Below are positions 22,470-44,280 of a stretch of 64,000 nucleotides of DNA, in pieces. Within the stretch, counting starts at the first letter, position 1, and each line of letters opens with the position of its first letter. This DNA comes from Blastomussa wellsi. Lineage: Eukaryota > Cnidaria > Anthozoa > Scleractinia > Plerogyridae. The notes under the pieces are model-generated. The model did not search any database and had not been told where the DNA came from. It saw only the letters and a program-made list of their open reading frames with translations. The position numbers and the translations under genes were made by a program. Location: the NCBI GenBank assembly GCA_947652115.1, contig OX393562.1, forward strand, positions 34,466,043 to 34,530,042, given 5' to 3'.

Positions 22470-22632
22470 AATTGGCCACCGTAAAGAGATTCAAGAGCTA
22501 ACGCTCGAAACGTCAGCTCTTGAATCTCTTTACGGTGGCCAATTATCAACCCAGTTGATAAAACCAAATTATATTGTTATACTTCCCACCGACGCAGCAC
22601 CATAGTTTCTTTAGAAACTTACCCCCTCTGTT
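22470..22632 (+). mobile_element. Penelope-like pLTR with head-to-head 30-bp inverted junction
   Basis: The normal plus-oriented pLTR block (CTCTTTACGGTGGCC, AACCCAGTTGATAAAACC, CCACCGACGCAGCAC, TTTCTTTAGAAACTTACC) is preceded by an exact inverted copy of its first 30 bases. Arms are 22470-22499 and 22515-22544; the 15-base loop is the 3' half of the ribozyme core (AACGCTCGAAACGTC). The first half of the core (CCGACGAAGGGC) is absent. Confidence 0.8.
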
Positions 22633-23460
22633 CTTAGTTACATTTGGCTTGAACATGAACGTACTAAACAGAAAGGTTTTACGGCGTCAAAAATTGGCGA
22701 GTAGCCCGGCGACCCTAAATTCTTTGTCTGTACAAAAGAGCTTCACGCGGGTATCAACTCTAAGAAAGGCTGTTTCGGGAGAAAGACAAAATTCTTCCGG
22801 GAATCTGAAGATTTTGTCGGGAGCGGGAGACTTTTTAAATTTTCCTGGAAACACGAAGTAAGAAATTTCGGGGATTTTGGGGGGAATTTCTCGCAAATAT
22901 TCGAGACGATATTCCAGATTTTCGAGAGGACTTTTATTTACACACGTACTGCTCAAACAGCGTTTGCTAGAGCTCTCGTCCCCCGTGCACTCGTTTCCTT
23001 CCCCCAGACGGGATAATATGTTTGTGGCTGCTTCTAAGTCGCTTGACCAGAAGTGTTTGAATCTTTCGAAAACCAAAATGACGTTTATTCACAGGTAAGT
23101 TCGACACAGCCGGACAATTCTGAATACATGAAAGTCTTGAAAAGCTGATTTATCCGAGCTACCAGCTTATACTCCAGGCACATCGCTGAAAAATGGTATT
23201 ACAACAGTTTACAGAAAGTTCACGAACAGTTCCTTACCGTTTAGGTTCTCGATGGAAAGTGATTTTGCTTTTAAGATGTACATATCTTAGCACCACAATG
23301 CGAAAAAACAAAATGGCGGTAGAGAAACTAGTGAGCGGTCGCTAAGGAGTTTTGAGCGTGACTACTGTCACACAATCTGGCTGAGCTGCAGCCACTCTCC
23401 AAATTGTTTTTGACAATTACTTCAAACTTAACGAAATTCATCCAAAGTCACTGAAAAACT
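22633..23460. other. No gene supported
   Basis: Open frames on both strands at 22687-23076 have no recognised domain. A good donor-like CACAG|GTAAGTTCG occurs at about 23093, and GACTTTTTAAATTTTCC blocks look low-complexity. Possibly a remnant exon, but not supportable. Confidence 0.35.
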
Positions 23461-23604
23461 ATCAAAAGCCCATGTTTTATCAGAGTATAAAACATAGAAA
23501 AAGCATGTTTTATTTCTACATTTCCCTCGTGTTCTCAAATGCCCGTCGTGTTTTATGACAGTATAATACATGGCTTAGGCTTCTTTATTTGTTAAATAAA
23601 AGGC
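23461..23604 (+). mobile_element. Internally deleted copy of the 37.2-kb palindromic element
   Basis: Begins TCAAAAGCCCATGTTTTATC and ATAAAACATAGAAAAAGC like 37201-37246, then jumps directly to the right end TTTCTACATTTCC, TCGTGTTCTCAAATGCCC and CAGTATAATACATGGCTTAGG, seen at 37571-37640. About 300 internal bases are missing. Confidence 0.8.
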
Positions 23605-24018
23605 TATATCCATTTAGTCACCTGCACAGTGTAAGCTCGAGTTTGCTTCAGTAGCGTAAGTAGTAAGGGTCGTCGGTTTGCGCCCTAACCAGTCAGGAGC
23701 TGAGAAAGACAATAGACTATTGTTTAGGGAAAAATGCACTATTGTTCATCACAATAGGTTTTTTAGCAATAATCCATCATTTTGTCACGCAAATAAAAAT
23801 CACGCAAAATTTCAAAAGAAAAGAATGTATTTTCAAACAAATCCCTTCCTTTATAATTAATCAGAATGTCGTGCGCTTTGATATGTTAATCGATAGTGTA
23901 CCCCCTGTCCTTTTCCCTATAATTAATCTGAATGCCGCTCACTTTGATACGCTATTGAATGGTATACCTCATATCCCTTTCCCATACAATTAATCACAAT
24001 TTCGCACGCTTCGATACG
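23605..24018. other. No gene seen
   Basis: Contains three diverged direct repeats of about 60-70 bases built around ATAATTAATC-GAATG-CGC-CTTTGATA (about 23850-24020). No coding signal. Confidence 0.5.
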
Positions 24019-24516
24019 TTATATCTCCCTCCCCTGATATGTGCCAGTTCTTGGTTCCTGGGAACGATTCTCCCGGCTCTTATAAATAGCTGATTCAAAT
24101 GAATTAAAAATAAAGAAATGGAAAGCACAAGACATGATATTTTGCATTGCGTGATGTATTTGGTCCTGCGCGACTGTCTGTCCTAGTCTTCCACGAAGTC
24201 TTTGATTGATCCATTCCTTATTCTTTGCATAATAGCGTCGCCAATATTCGTTGATCCGTTCCCTGTTGTTTTGACAGTATTTTCTTTGATAACTCCTGAT
24301 GCGTTCCCTGTTCTTTTGGCAATATGCTCTCTTGGCCTTGTTGATTTCTTCACGCTTTGTTATAAGACGTGCTTTGATCATCTCCCAGTTCTCTGTACGC
24401 CAACGTTTTTGTTGAACCAGGATTCGCTCCTTGTTTTCCGTGTAATATCTTTCATGGTAGGCCCTCTTAAACATGACCTTTCCATCACCCTCTGGTAAAT
24501 GATTGGAGCAATTCAT
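24019..24516 (-). CDS. Two-ORF cassette, ORF B (copy 2), intact frame of 165 codons
   Basis: Start chosen at MNCSNHLPEGDG (24516), the start shared with copy 1; the frame is open 15 codons further upstream. The first 110 residues are strongly basic with four or five related units: YYTENKERILVQQKR, KREEINKAKR, YCQKNRERIRSYQRK, YCQNNRERINEYWRR, YYAKNKEWINQRL. This suggests a long basic amphipathic helix that binds nucleic acid. The last 50 residues (HHAMQNIMSCAFHFFIF onward) are less repetitive and may be read-through into flanking DNA. It follows ORF A on the same strand. The family is not recognised and the function is unknown. Confidence 0.6.
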   Translation of the reverse strand: MNCSNHLPEGDGKVMFKRAYHERYYTENKERILVQQKRWRTENWEMIKARLITKREEINKAKRAYCQKNRERIRSYQRKYCQNNRERINEYWRRYYAKNKEWINQRLRGRLGQTVAQDQIHHAMQNIMSCAFHFFIFNSFESAIYKSRENRSQEPRTGTYQGREI

Positions 24517-24589
24517 CTTGACTGATGTCTTGTAAATAATGAGAATAACGGCTACAATCACACACTCTTATAACAATCATATAGACAAA

Positions 24590-25121
24590 TCACATGAAGT
24601 TTTCAGCCACTTCTCCTTCGTCGTCACCATCAGGCTCGTCAGGGAGGACCTTTCTCGTCATTTTTCTGTTTAACAGGAATTTCCGTTTTTCTACTGCTGA
24701 CTCAGCCGCTTCTTCGAAATCCATGCTGTCATCGTCAATAAATCGACGAAGAGTGCTCATAACTTTACGGTGTAGTGCGTCCCGTTTGATACGGTGGGAC
24801 CATAATAGACGCTGTAAGTAGGTCCTTCGTTGCTTCTTTCTAATTAAAGGTAATAGGTCATTGAAAGCAGCATTCTCGGCGTAATCTTGGGTTTTACCCA
24901 TATCGAGAAACCGTTTGACTTCATCAATGCATTCCCTCAATTTCCTACGTAACGGAAGCCATGGATCATAGTCTGGATCCTTGTCCTCGTTCGGAGCTGC
25001 TACTATTCTCCTCCCCTTCATCCTGTTCCTCTTCAGGCTCCTCGTCAAGCTCCTCTACATTTTCTTCATTACTTCCGCCTTCTTCCTCGGTGTCAAAAAT
25101 GTCTGGTGAATGATCACCCAT
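24590..25121 (-). CDS. Two-ORF cassette, ORF A (copy 2), apparently frameshifted near its N-terminus
   Basis: The main frame (from about 25000 to 24590) encodes NEDKDPDYDPWLPLRRKL, RECIDEVKRFLDMGKTQD, then the same core as copy 1 (TYLQRLLWSHRIKRDALHRK, MDFEEAAESAVEKRKFLLN) and an acidic end. It has no ATG before DMGK. A second frame, one base off, opens at an ATG at 25121 and gives a very acidic 51-residue peptide (MGDHSPDIFDTEEEGG, later EEPEEEQDEGEENSSSSE) that stops at 24966. The two probably belong to one protein, acidic N-terminus then basic core, broken by a one-base shift near 24990-25005. I give this as description only. The N gap starts 65 bases upstream, so more of the element may be hidden. 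Confidence 0.55.
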
Positions 25122-25185
25122 GGTCTCGTCAACCTTCAACCAAGACAGCGTGCTTCAAATGAACAAGGGGGAGTTGAAGCGTTGA

Positions 25186-25385
25186 NNNNNNNNNNNNNNN
25201 NNNNNNNNNNNNNNNNNNNNNNNNNNNNNNNNNNNNNNNNNNNNNNNNNNNNNNNNNNNNNNNNNNNNNNNNNNNNNNNNNNNNNNNNNNNNNNNNNNNN
25301 NNNNNNNNNNNNNNNNNNNNNNNNNNNNNNNNNNNNNNNNNNNNNNNNNNNNNNNNNNNNNNNNNNNNNNNNNNNNNNNNNNNNN
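25186..25385. other. Assembly gap (200 N)
   Basis: Exactly 200 Ns, a conventional placeholder, so the true distance is unknown. It separates the two-ORF cassette (minus) from a Penelope-like fragment (plus). Open frames drawn across it are not meaningful. Confidence 0.98.
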
Positions 25386-25524
25386 AAAACGACGATAGAA
25401 TGCCATTCACCCTCACATTTCACCCTCATAACCACGCAGTAAAATTTATCATTCTCAAAAACTTTAATTAATTCAAAATGATCCCGATACTGGTAGAATC
25501 TTTTCGAAACCTCAATTAATTTCA

Positions 25525-26203
25525 TTCAAACGCGACAAAAACATAGGTAACTTTTTAGTCAGAAGTGCATTCCAAACAAGTGATCAACCCGAAACTTTTA
25601 AGTGCGCTCGCGCACGATGCAAAACATGCCCTTTCATTCACAACGTTGACAAGATATCGGGACCCAAGCGATCTATCAAGATCACTGATCATTTCACCTG
25701 TACCTCAGCCAATGCCATCTACTGCATAACTTGCACTCTTTGCAAAAAGTTATACATCGGCGAAACAGGGAGACGATTAGGCGACCGATTCCGAGAACAC
25801 CTTCGGGACGTAGAGAAAGACGACAAAAATGCATCTAAACCGGTCGCGAGACACTTCAATCTCCCTAATCATTCTAAGCAACATATGGCAGTCTGCGGCC
25901 TTTCCCCTCACCAAGGAGCACTGAAAGCCGTAAAACTCTAGAACAAAAATTTATTTTTCAAATCGGCACTCTTAATCCTCACGGTATCAACGAATGCTTT
26001 TCATTCAACTAATTTATTCCGTTGTTTTCACGTTACCAGGCACCAACCAACAGCGAAGCTCCATCTTTCTGTATATAAACCACACACGACCCACAATTCC
26101 TTGATTCGCTCCGACGAAGGGCTAACGCTCGAAACGTCAGCTCTTGAATCTCTTTACGGTTGCCAATTCACATTATCAACCCAGTTGATAAAACCAAATT
26201 ATA
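25525..26203 (+). mobile_element. Penelope-like element: GIY-YIG endonuclease fragment plus 3' pLTR
   Basis: From 25525 an open frame encodes the C-terminal region of a Penelope-like protein: a Cys-rich linker (CARARCKTCPF, HFTCTSANAIYCITCTLC) then KKLYIGETGRRLGDRFREHL, the GIY-YIG endonuclease signature, and SKPVARHFNLPNHS. A TAG at 25939 and a frame change separate the usual tail (EQKFIFQIGTLNPHGINE, 25942-25995). The RT part is absent, or lost in the N gap. Non-coding 3' sequence leads to the pLTR-like end with the hammerhead-like motif, and the copy ends near AACCAAATTAT at 26203. These elements retrotranspose by nicking and telomerase-like reverse transcription. This copy is dead. Confidence 0.85.
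26103..26150 (+). ncRNA. Hammerhead-ribozyme-like motif in a Penelope-like pLTR
   Basis: Same 48 bases as the reverse copy at 17417-17370: GATTCGCT, CCGACGA, AGGGCTAACGCTC, GAAACGTC, AGCTCTT, GAATC. Helix I flanks pair, helix II is four pairs, and helix III is nearly absent. Identity across separate insertions fits a conserved functional element, but also fits recent spread from one source. Cleavage would be predicted after GUC. Confidence 0.65.
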
Positions 26204-26530
26204 TGATTGGCTGCTACAAAACGAGTTCTCTACGCATGCTCACAATTTGATTGCGGCCAAACGAATCGCGGCCCATTCTCGTCCCCAGAGGCCGCGATCC
26301 TTTTGGTCAGCACCAAGAATCACGACCTCTGGCCGTCTCCAAAACCGGAAGTCCGCGAATCACGGACTCATTGTCGAATCTGACAATTCTGATTGGCTGA
26401 AAACTACAGAACGAGTACTCTGCGCATGCTCACAAGCTGGGGGTGGCCAGATGTCAAGATTCTTGCTGACCAAAAGGATCGCGGCCTCTGGGTACGAGAA
26501 TGGCGGCGTCGTCGCGTCGGCCTCTGAAGA
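26204..26530. repeat. Interspersed repeat A, copy abutting the HSF2BP promoter
   Basis: Homologous to 1556-1835, with partly inverted internal blocks: GAGGCCGCGATCCTTTTGG near 26289 recurs as CCAAAAGGATCGCGGCCTC near 26470. It contains two GCATGCTCACAA and two GATTGGCT motifs (inverted-CCAAT type) and ends about 60 bases before the HSF2BP ATG, so it may form part of that gene's promoter or 5' UTR. Confidence 0.7.
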
Positions 26531-26588
26531 GACACCATTATTGGCATCAGTCGAGAAAGACTGGAACTAGATTGGGGATGAAAACAAA

Positions 26589-38798
<12,210 letters not shown>

Positions 38799-39114
38799 CC
38801 ACTCGAGTGTACGTTGGGCTGCCATGTGTTAATGCTACCGGTGGGGTCATATTTGGTTGAATTTCTTTTTTAATTCCGGCATTTTATTAAGTTATCTCAA
38901 TGTTTCTACTGTTTGTGGCATTTAAAGGGCTGTTTCAGAAGGTAGCCGTCTTTCACTTTGTTCTTTAAACTTCTCTCTAGCACTGAAGACCGTTCTCTTC
39001 GTTAGGGGCCGCAATAATTCTTTGGTTGAACTCCATGAATCGGACCTGTCGCTGCTTCTTTGAACGTGGTCACTAGATTTTTTTTAACATGTGCTTTCGT
39101 CTCGACTAAAAAGG

Positions 39115-39250
39115 ATACCCAGTAGCATCTCCGTAAGCTCGTAAATCTACTAGTCCTCCAAGTGTAGCAGTTGCTATTGTTTTAGGACTTTTTGCGGCAT
39201 CGTTCCTGTTGTTTATTTTATTGTTTTCACGCACAGTAGAATCCCTCGTA
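39115..39250 (-). repeat. Interspersed repeat B, copy 3 (reverse)
   Basis: Reverse complement of the 11004 and 36746 copies (GCAGTTGCTATTGTTTTAGG, TTCCTGTTGTTTATTTTATTG). Its right edge directly abuts the TTAA of the large foldback element. Confidence 0.6.
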
Positions 39251-39251
39251 T

Positions 39252-40872
39252 TTAAGGTGGCTCGATCGGATTTTTGAGTGACGATACCTTTCAACTTTGA
39301 GCAGCTAGTGTACTTCCATAGAGTATCTGACAGAAAATCGATTGCCCCAGGTGCACTAGAGAAAGATCAAAGTTTCAGATGAAGTTAATTTTATCGTGAT
39401 CAGAGTTACCATAGCAACGTTGTGACGTCATGCCCTACTTTACTCGACACCGAATAACCTGTCATCAAGGGATAATTTTGGAAAATCCTTCCTGGATCTT
39501 TAACCTGACCTACTATTCTTGAGTTCTGCCAAATTTGAAAAAAATTATAAGAGCGATTTCGAGAAAATTTATGGTGAAGTTTCAAGGTGTTAAAATACAA
39601 CAAAATCGTATTAGTTCCTGAATGTTATTAAAAAGTTTGTTCACTAGGCCTGATGTAAGATGACTTTGGTCTGAAATAAATTGAATAGCATCCAATTACA
39701 TTTGGTGAAAATCTTAGAAAAATCGTTCTATTCGATTTCTGAAAACACTGGCTTGAATATGAACTGGAGTGGAGCGTTATTTTGCATTTTCATCAAAATT
39801 GACCCAACATTTATTAAAATGGTCATTATTTAAAAAGCGGTATATATATTTTTTTAAAAATTATTCTTCAGGTAGATTAACCAATATTTAATATAATCCC
39901 CGAGTTTCAAATTCATTGAAACATTCTAAGGCTGTCAATTTGTAGCCTCAACTTTAGTAAACATGGCACTTATTTTCCGGCTAGTCGCTTCTGGTTCTTA
40001 TTATACCTATCCATTGTCTTTAATCTCCATGCAGCTGTACATTTCAGTGCGTCGTGAATTCATATATCGTTACATGAATTAATAAGGCATTGAAATTTAC
40101 AGTTGCACGGAGATTCGACACAATGGATAGGTATAATTAGAACCACAAGCGACTAGACGGAAAATAAGCACAATGTTTACCAAAGTTGAGGCTACAAATT
40201 GACAGCCTTAGAATGTTTCAATGAAGTTTAAACTCCGGGATTATATTAAATATTGGTTAATCTACCTGAAAAAATTTATCTACCGCATTTTAAATAGTGA
40301 CCATTTTAATAAATATAGGGTCAATTTTGACGAAAACGCAAAATAACACTTCACTCCTGTTGATATTCAAGCCAGTGTTTTCGGAAATCGAATAGAACGA
40401 TTTTGCTAAGATTTTAACCAAATGTAATTGAATGCTATTCAATTTATTTCAGACCAAAGTCATCTGACATGAGGCCTGGTGAACAAACGTTTTAATAGCA
40501 TTCAGGAACTAATACGATTTTTCTGTATTTTAACACCTTAAAACTTCGCCATAAATTTTCTCGAAATCGCTCTTATAAAAATTCTTCAAATTTGGCACAC
40601 CTCAAGAAAAGTATGCCAGGTCAAAGATCCAGGAAGGGTTTTTAAAAATTATCTCTTGGTGACAAGTTATTCGGTCTTGAGTAAAGTGGGGCATGACGTC
40701 ACTACGTTGCTATGGTAACTCCGATCACGCTAAAACGTATTTCATCTGAAACTTTGATCTTTCTCTAGTGCACTTGCAGCAATCAATTTTCGGTCAGATA
40801 CTCTTTGGCGGTACACTAGCTGATCGAAGTTGAAAGGTATTGTCACTCAAAAATCCGATCGAGCCACCTTAA
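39252..40872. mobile_element. 1.6-kb foldback transposon, about 790-bp arms, TTAA at both ends
   Basis: Left arm 39256 to about 40045 and right arm about 40094 to 40868 are imperfect reverse complements along their whole length: GGTGGCTCGATCGGATTTTT, CAAAGTTTCAGATGAA, TTATTAAAATGGTCA and CACAATGGATAGGTATAA all recur inverted. Only about 50 bases form the loop. TTAA lies at both ends (39252-39255 and 40869-40872), consistent with a TTAA target duplication as in piggyBac and Kolobok types. No transposase. It is immediately followed by the inverted repeat at 40884. Confidence 0.85.
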
Positions 40873-40883
40873 ACGTTTCGTTT

Positions 40884-41225
40884 AATATAAAATTAGCCAA
40901 AGGTTACTTACCTGTAGGATAATTGTGATTCTCTGAGTATAATGCGTAGCACCAGGGATTCAGATTGCATTCTTTCACGGCTAGTCACCAGGTCATCACG
41001 GTTTAAAGATCTTTGTTATGTAAATCAGATTCGTATAAAAGGCACCATGCGGTCTTCACAAGTCGTCTTTTGAGCGGGCAATACCTGAAACCAAGGATGC
41101 GCGAGGGCCACCCTAAAGGGTGGGAAGAAAATAAATGGGAGGGATCTGAATCCCTGGTGCTACGCATTATACTCAGAGAATCACAATTATCCTACAGGTA
41201 AGTAACCTTTGGCTAATTTTATATT
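40884..41225. repeat. 82-bp perfect inverted repeat with 178-bp spacer
   Basis: 40884-40965 and 41144-41225 are exact reverse complements over 82 bases (outer end AATATAAAATTAGCC, inner end GGGATTCAGAT). The left arm continues as TGCATTCTTTCACGG, which matches sequence at the start of the DIRS-like recombinase region (about 42478-42492, reverse), so the repeat belongs to that element. Confidence 0.9.
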
Positions 41226-41362
41226 CTCTTTCGTATAATGCTCCGCCCTGCAGATTGCATTGTTCAAAGCAGGCTCCCGAGCGCAGCAATAAGCACCATA
41301 CAGTGAAATGCTTTCACGATGAGCACTTTATTCGTTTTACAAAGACGGCATCAGTCTTAAGA

Positions 41363-42540
41363 CTACAGTGTAAGAATAGCCTGGCCAAACTGGTCAACAG
41401 TAGAAGTCTCTCTTTGATAGAACTTCGCAAAAGTGCCTGCATTTTTCCAGTCAGCCGTCTTTAAAATAAGATCTAAGGGTACTCCCAAACTGACTGCCTT
41501 CGAGGTCGAAGCTCCTCTAAAGCTGTGACCCTTAAATATACTAGTATCAATTCCTGCTAGAGACAATACAGCTTTAAGCCATCTTGAAATAGTTGCAGAT
41601 GAAACAACTTTGTAAGGCTTACCATATGAAAGAAAAACTTGGGAAGATTTTAGTGAACGTCTTATATCTGCAGTCCTAGCTAGGTAATGCAACAACGTTG
41701 AATGAGCGCAAAGCTTTTCATTCTCGGGAAAAGCTGGCAATGAAACTACCAATGAAGATTTTCCAGGTCTGGAAGACTTCAGAAGCCTCTTAACTACAAA
41801 CTGGGTACCAGAGGCAGTTGAATTCATAAATTCCATACTTAATGCTGCCAACGTTTGGCTTCTCTGAGCCGAAACTAAAGCCAATAAAGCAGCTGTTTTA
41901 AGTGTTAACTGCTTAATATCTAAAGTCGAAAGAGGAAACCATGACTCTAAGAAAATTAACAAAACATTAACATCCCAGGTAAAACTATACCTTGGCTCAG
42001 GGGGACGGACATGAAACATCCCCTTAAGAAGGCGAGCAATAATAGGATGTTCACCTACGGAATATCCTTCTACAGGCAATAACATAGAAGACAATGCAGA
42101 TCTGTAAGAATTAATTGTACTATATGACTTATTAAGGTCCTCAAATTGTTCTGTGAGAAAATCACAAACTGTCATTAGATCTGCTTGAAGAGGATTTCTC
42201 TGTTTCTTATCACACCAGCAACAAAAACATTTCCATGCCGCCGTATACTGCTTTTCTGTTCCTGGACGCCACGACTTGAGCACATAGCTGGCTGCCCTTG
42301 GAGAAATTCCTCTGACCTCGAGGTTATCCCGGAGACATGCCACGCGGCTAGGCGCATTACATCCTTGAGAGGGTGTAGAATATCCTCCTGAGGCAAAGTT
42401 ACGAGCTTGTCCCACTGGGGCAGAAGAACAGGACGCTGGACCAATAATTGAAGAAGCTGTGGATACCAATGTGCTAGCCGTGAAAGAATGCAATCTGAAT
42501 CCCGCAGGGCGGAGCATTATACGAAAGAGAATTGAACGTT
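41363..42540 (-). mobile_element. DIRS-like tyrosine recombinase (YR) remnant
   Basis: A 384-codon frame runs from 42517 to 41363. From about residue 77 it reads as a tyrosine recombinase: SWRPGTEKQYTAAWKCFCCW, FLTEQFEDLNKSYSTINSYR, RLLKGMFHVRPPEPRYSFTW, the first Arg in ALVSAQRSQ, then FKGHSFRGAS (HxxR), DWKNAGTF and FAKFYQRE (nucleophile Tyr), that is, R-H-R-W-Y. The correct N-terminal part (WYPQLLQLLVQRPVLLPQWD, HPLKDVMRLAAWHVSG) lies in another frame, so a shift separates them at about 42230-42290. No RT-RNase H is present. 29-base inverted repeats flank the gene (41223-41251 and 42504-42532). DIRS elements integrate circular DNA by YR without target duplications. This one is a truncated derivative. 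Confidence 0.8.
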
Positions 42541-42971
42541 CCTTTAACCCCAGATAAAATGACGTATTTTATCGTGACGCACCCCTTTTCGTCTTTTTGT
42601 ATATAATTCTTTGTACAATATGTTTATATTCAATATGTCTTTTTTTAGCTCAATTTAAAATCATTTGTGTTATATTTTTATATTTATCTGAAAGTACGTG
42701 AGTTTCGAATTGAGCCGAACGATCAATACATTGGAATGGCAGGATTGAACAATATTATACAGACAGAGGGTAATCAACAAAAACAGCCCTCAAACATAAA
42801 GTTGCACTCAATAAGAGCCTATAATAATGAATCGTTTCGTAATGGTTGATTTCTGACATTGCTGGTTAATTACCAGGAGGCTATTATTATACTTTCTTGC
42901 CCGGGGATTATCAGCAAAGATAAGGAATAAAGCTGCAGCTATTGATCGTCATGGACCGCCATAGCAGTGAA
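42541..42971. other. No gene seen
   Basis: AT-rich. The short plus frame at 42667 has no motif. Confidence 0.5.
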
Positions 42972-43332
42972 ATATACCTTTGCACCAGTTTGAAACGCAT
43001 TGCACCTTTCGTTTCTCCTTTTTACCAAATTCTGGCTATTTATAGCATTCAACCGTTATGAAAAACTGTGCATCATTTGTTACACGGCCGAGTCAGAAGG
43101 GGCCTGGGTCTATTCCCGATTTGACGTCACAAAATGATTTGCATCGCATCAAGTCTTTGTAAACATGCATGCAAATCAGTTTGTGACGTCAAATCAGGAA
43201 TAGACCCACGCCCCTTCTGACTCGGTCGTGGAACAAATGATGCACAGTTTATCGTAACTTTTGAATGCTATAAATAGTCAGAATTTGGTAAAAAGGTGCA
43301 ATGCGTTTCAAATTGGTGCAAAGGTTTATTCT
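42972..43332. mobile_element. Foldback MITE, about 160-bp arms
   Basis: ACCTTTGCACCAGTTTGAAA, ATTCTGGCTATTTATAGCAT and TGTGCATCATTTGTT on the left return inverted on the right, as do GAGTCAGAAGGGGC and TTTGACGTCACAAA. The loop is about 25 bases. No coding. Some arm differences include a short deletion in the right arm. Confidence 0.85.
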
Positions 43333-44280
43333 AGCGAAAAAAATATTTTGGGGTTAGGTGCACTTTAAATTCACAAGAATGCGCTCATTCTTTTTTATAA
43401 GCTCCACATGTAATATAAAGCAAAGATGATGACGATAGAGTTTCCGCGTATTTTAAGAGTTAACTTTTGTTACAGTTTTCAAAGATTATTTAACTTGTAA
43501 AAGTGCCATTTTTAACAGACGCATTTATTGCGTCTGCAAATAAAAGAAATTACCTGGAATTACCGTCCAGTCTTGTTTTAGTTTGTTTATATTTGCTACG
43601 ATCGTCCGAACAACCATGGCTCCTGTTTTATTTTTGTATTGCATTATTTATTATTATATTTCTTTGAAAAATACTATTTAATTGCAACAAGAACAGCAGT
43701 TGCATTTAGAGCTACTATTTAGGGCTGTTCTTGTTCCGTTCTATCTTTTTTTTTTGGCATGGATCCGAGATGTGTGATTTGAAGAAAACGTCTCGATGAG
43801 ATTGAAGCTCTAACTTCTTCCAAGCTCAATAAGACGATCAATTGTCTGTACCCAAAAAGTCATCATTTGGCTTCTTCTTACCGTTCATCCTTCAAAATTA
43901 ATTCCTTTGTTCTTCATATATAATTCATTTATTCGCGCCGTAATAATTGGCTAGACTTGATTGGTTTTGATTTTTGACATCAAAAATAGTGGAAAAAACC
44001 TCTTATATTTTCTTGTAATTTCCAGTGCACAGAAAGCAAAGATAATGCACATCGAATTTGCGTTCATTTGTTTTGTTCCATATTACCAAGAGGCTTATTT
44101 GAGGTAATCGTCTACAATAGCCGGTAACGAAACATCGAGTATTTTCCTCGTCTTTTTTTGTTGACTGATCAATAAAGCGCAGATGCACTGCACATCATTT
44201 GAAGTGATACGGACAGAGTATAAAGTGAGTGTTACCTTAGCTTTTTTATAGCTTGCAGCATCATCCAGAACTGTCACACC
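43333..44280. other. 5' flank of a plus-strand Ly6 gene
   Basis: Nothing coding is recognised. The sequence just before 44281 (AGTATAAAGTGAG at about 44217) contains a TATAAA-like motif 60 bases upstream of the ATG, a reasonable but unproved promoter position. Confidence 0.45.

Noticed and set aside
24202..24498. 98-codon plus-strand frame
   Set aside because: Antisense shadow of the repeated basic ORF B.
25110..25525. Open frames running through the N gap
   Set aside because: The gap codons are placeholders; no protein can be inferred across them.
39252..40872. Assembly artefact (collapsed inverted duplication) as an explanation of the large palindrome
   Set aside because: The arms differ by many substitutions and small indels, so they are not a mirrored copy of the same reads.
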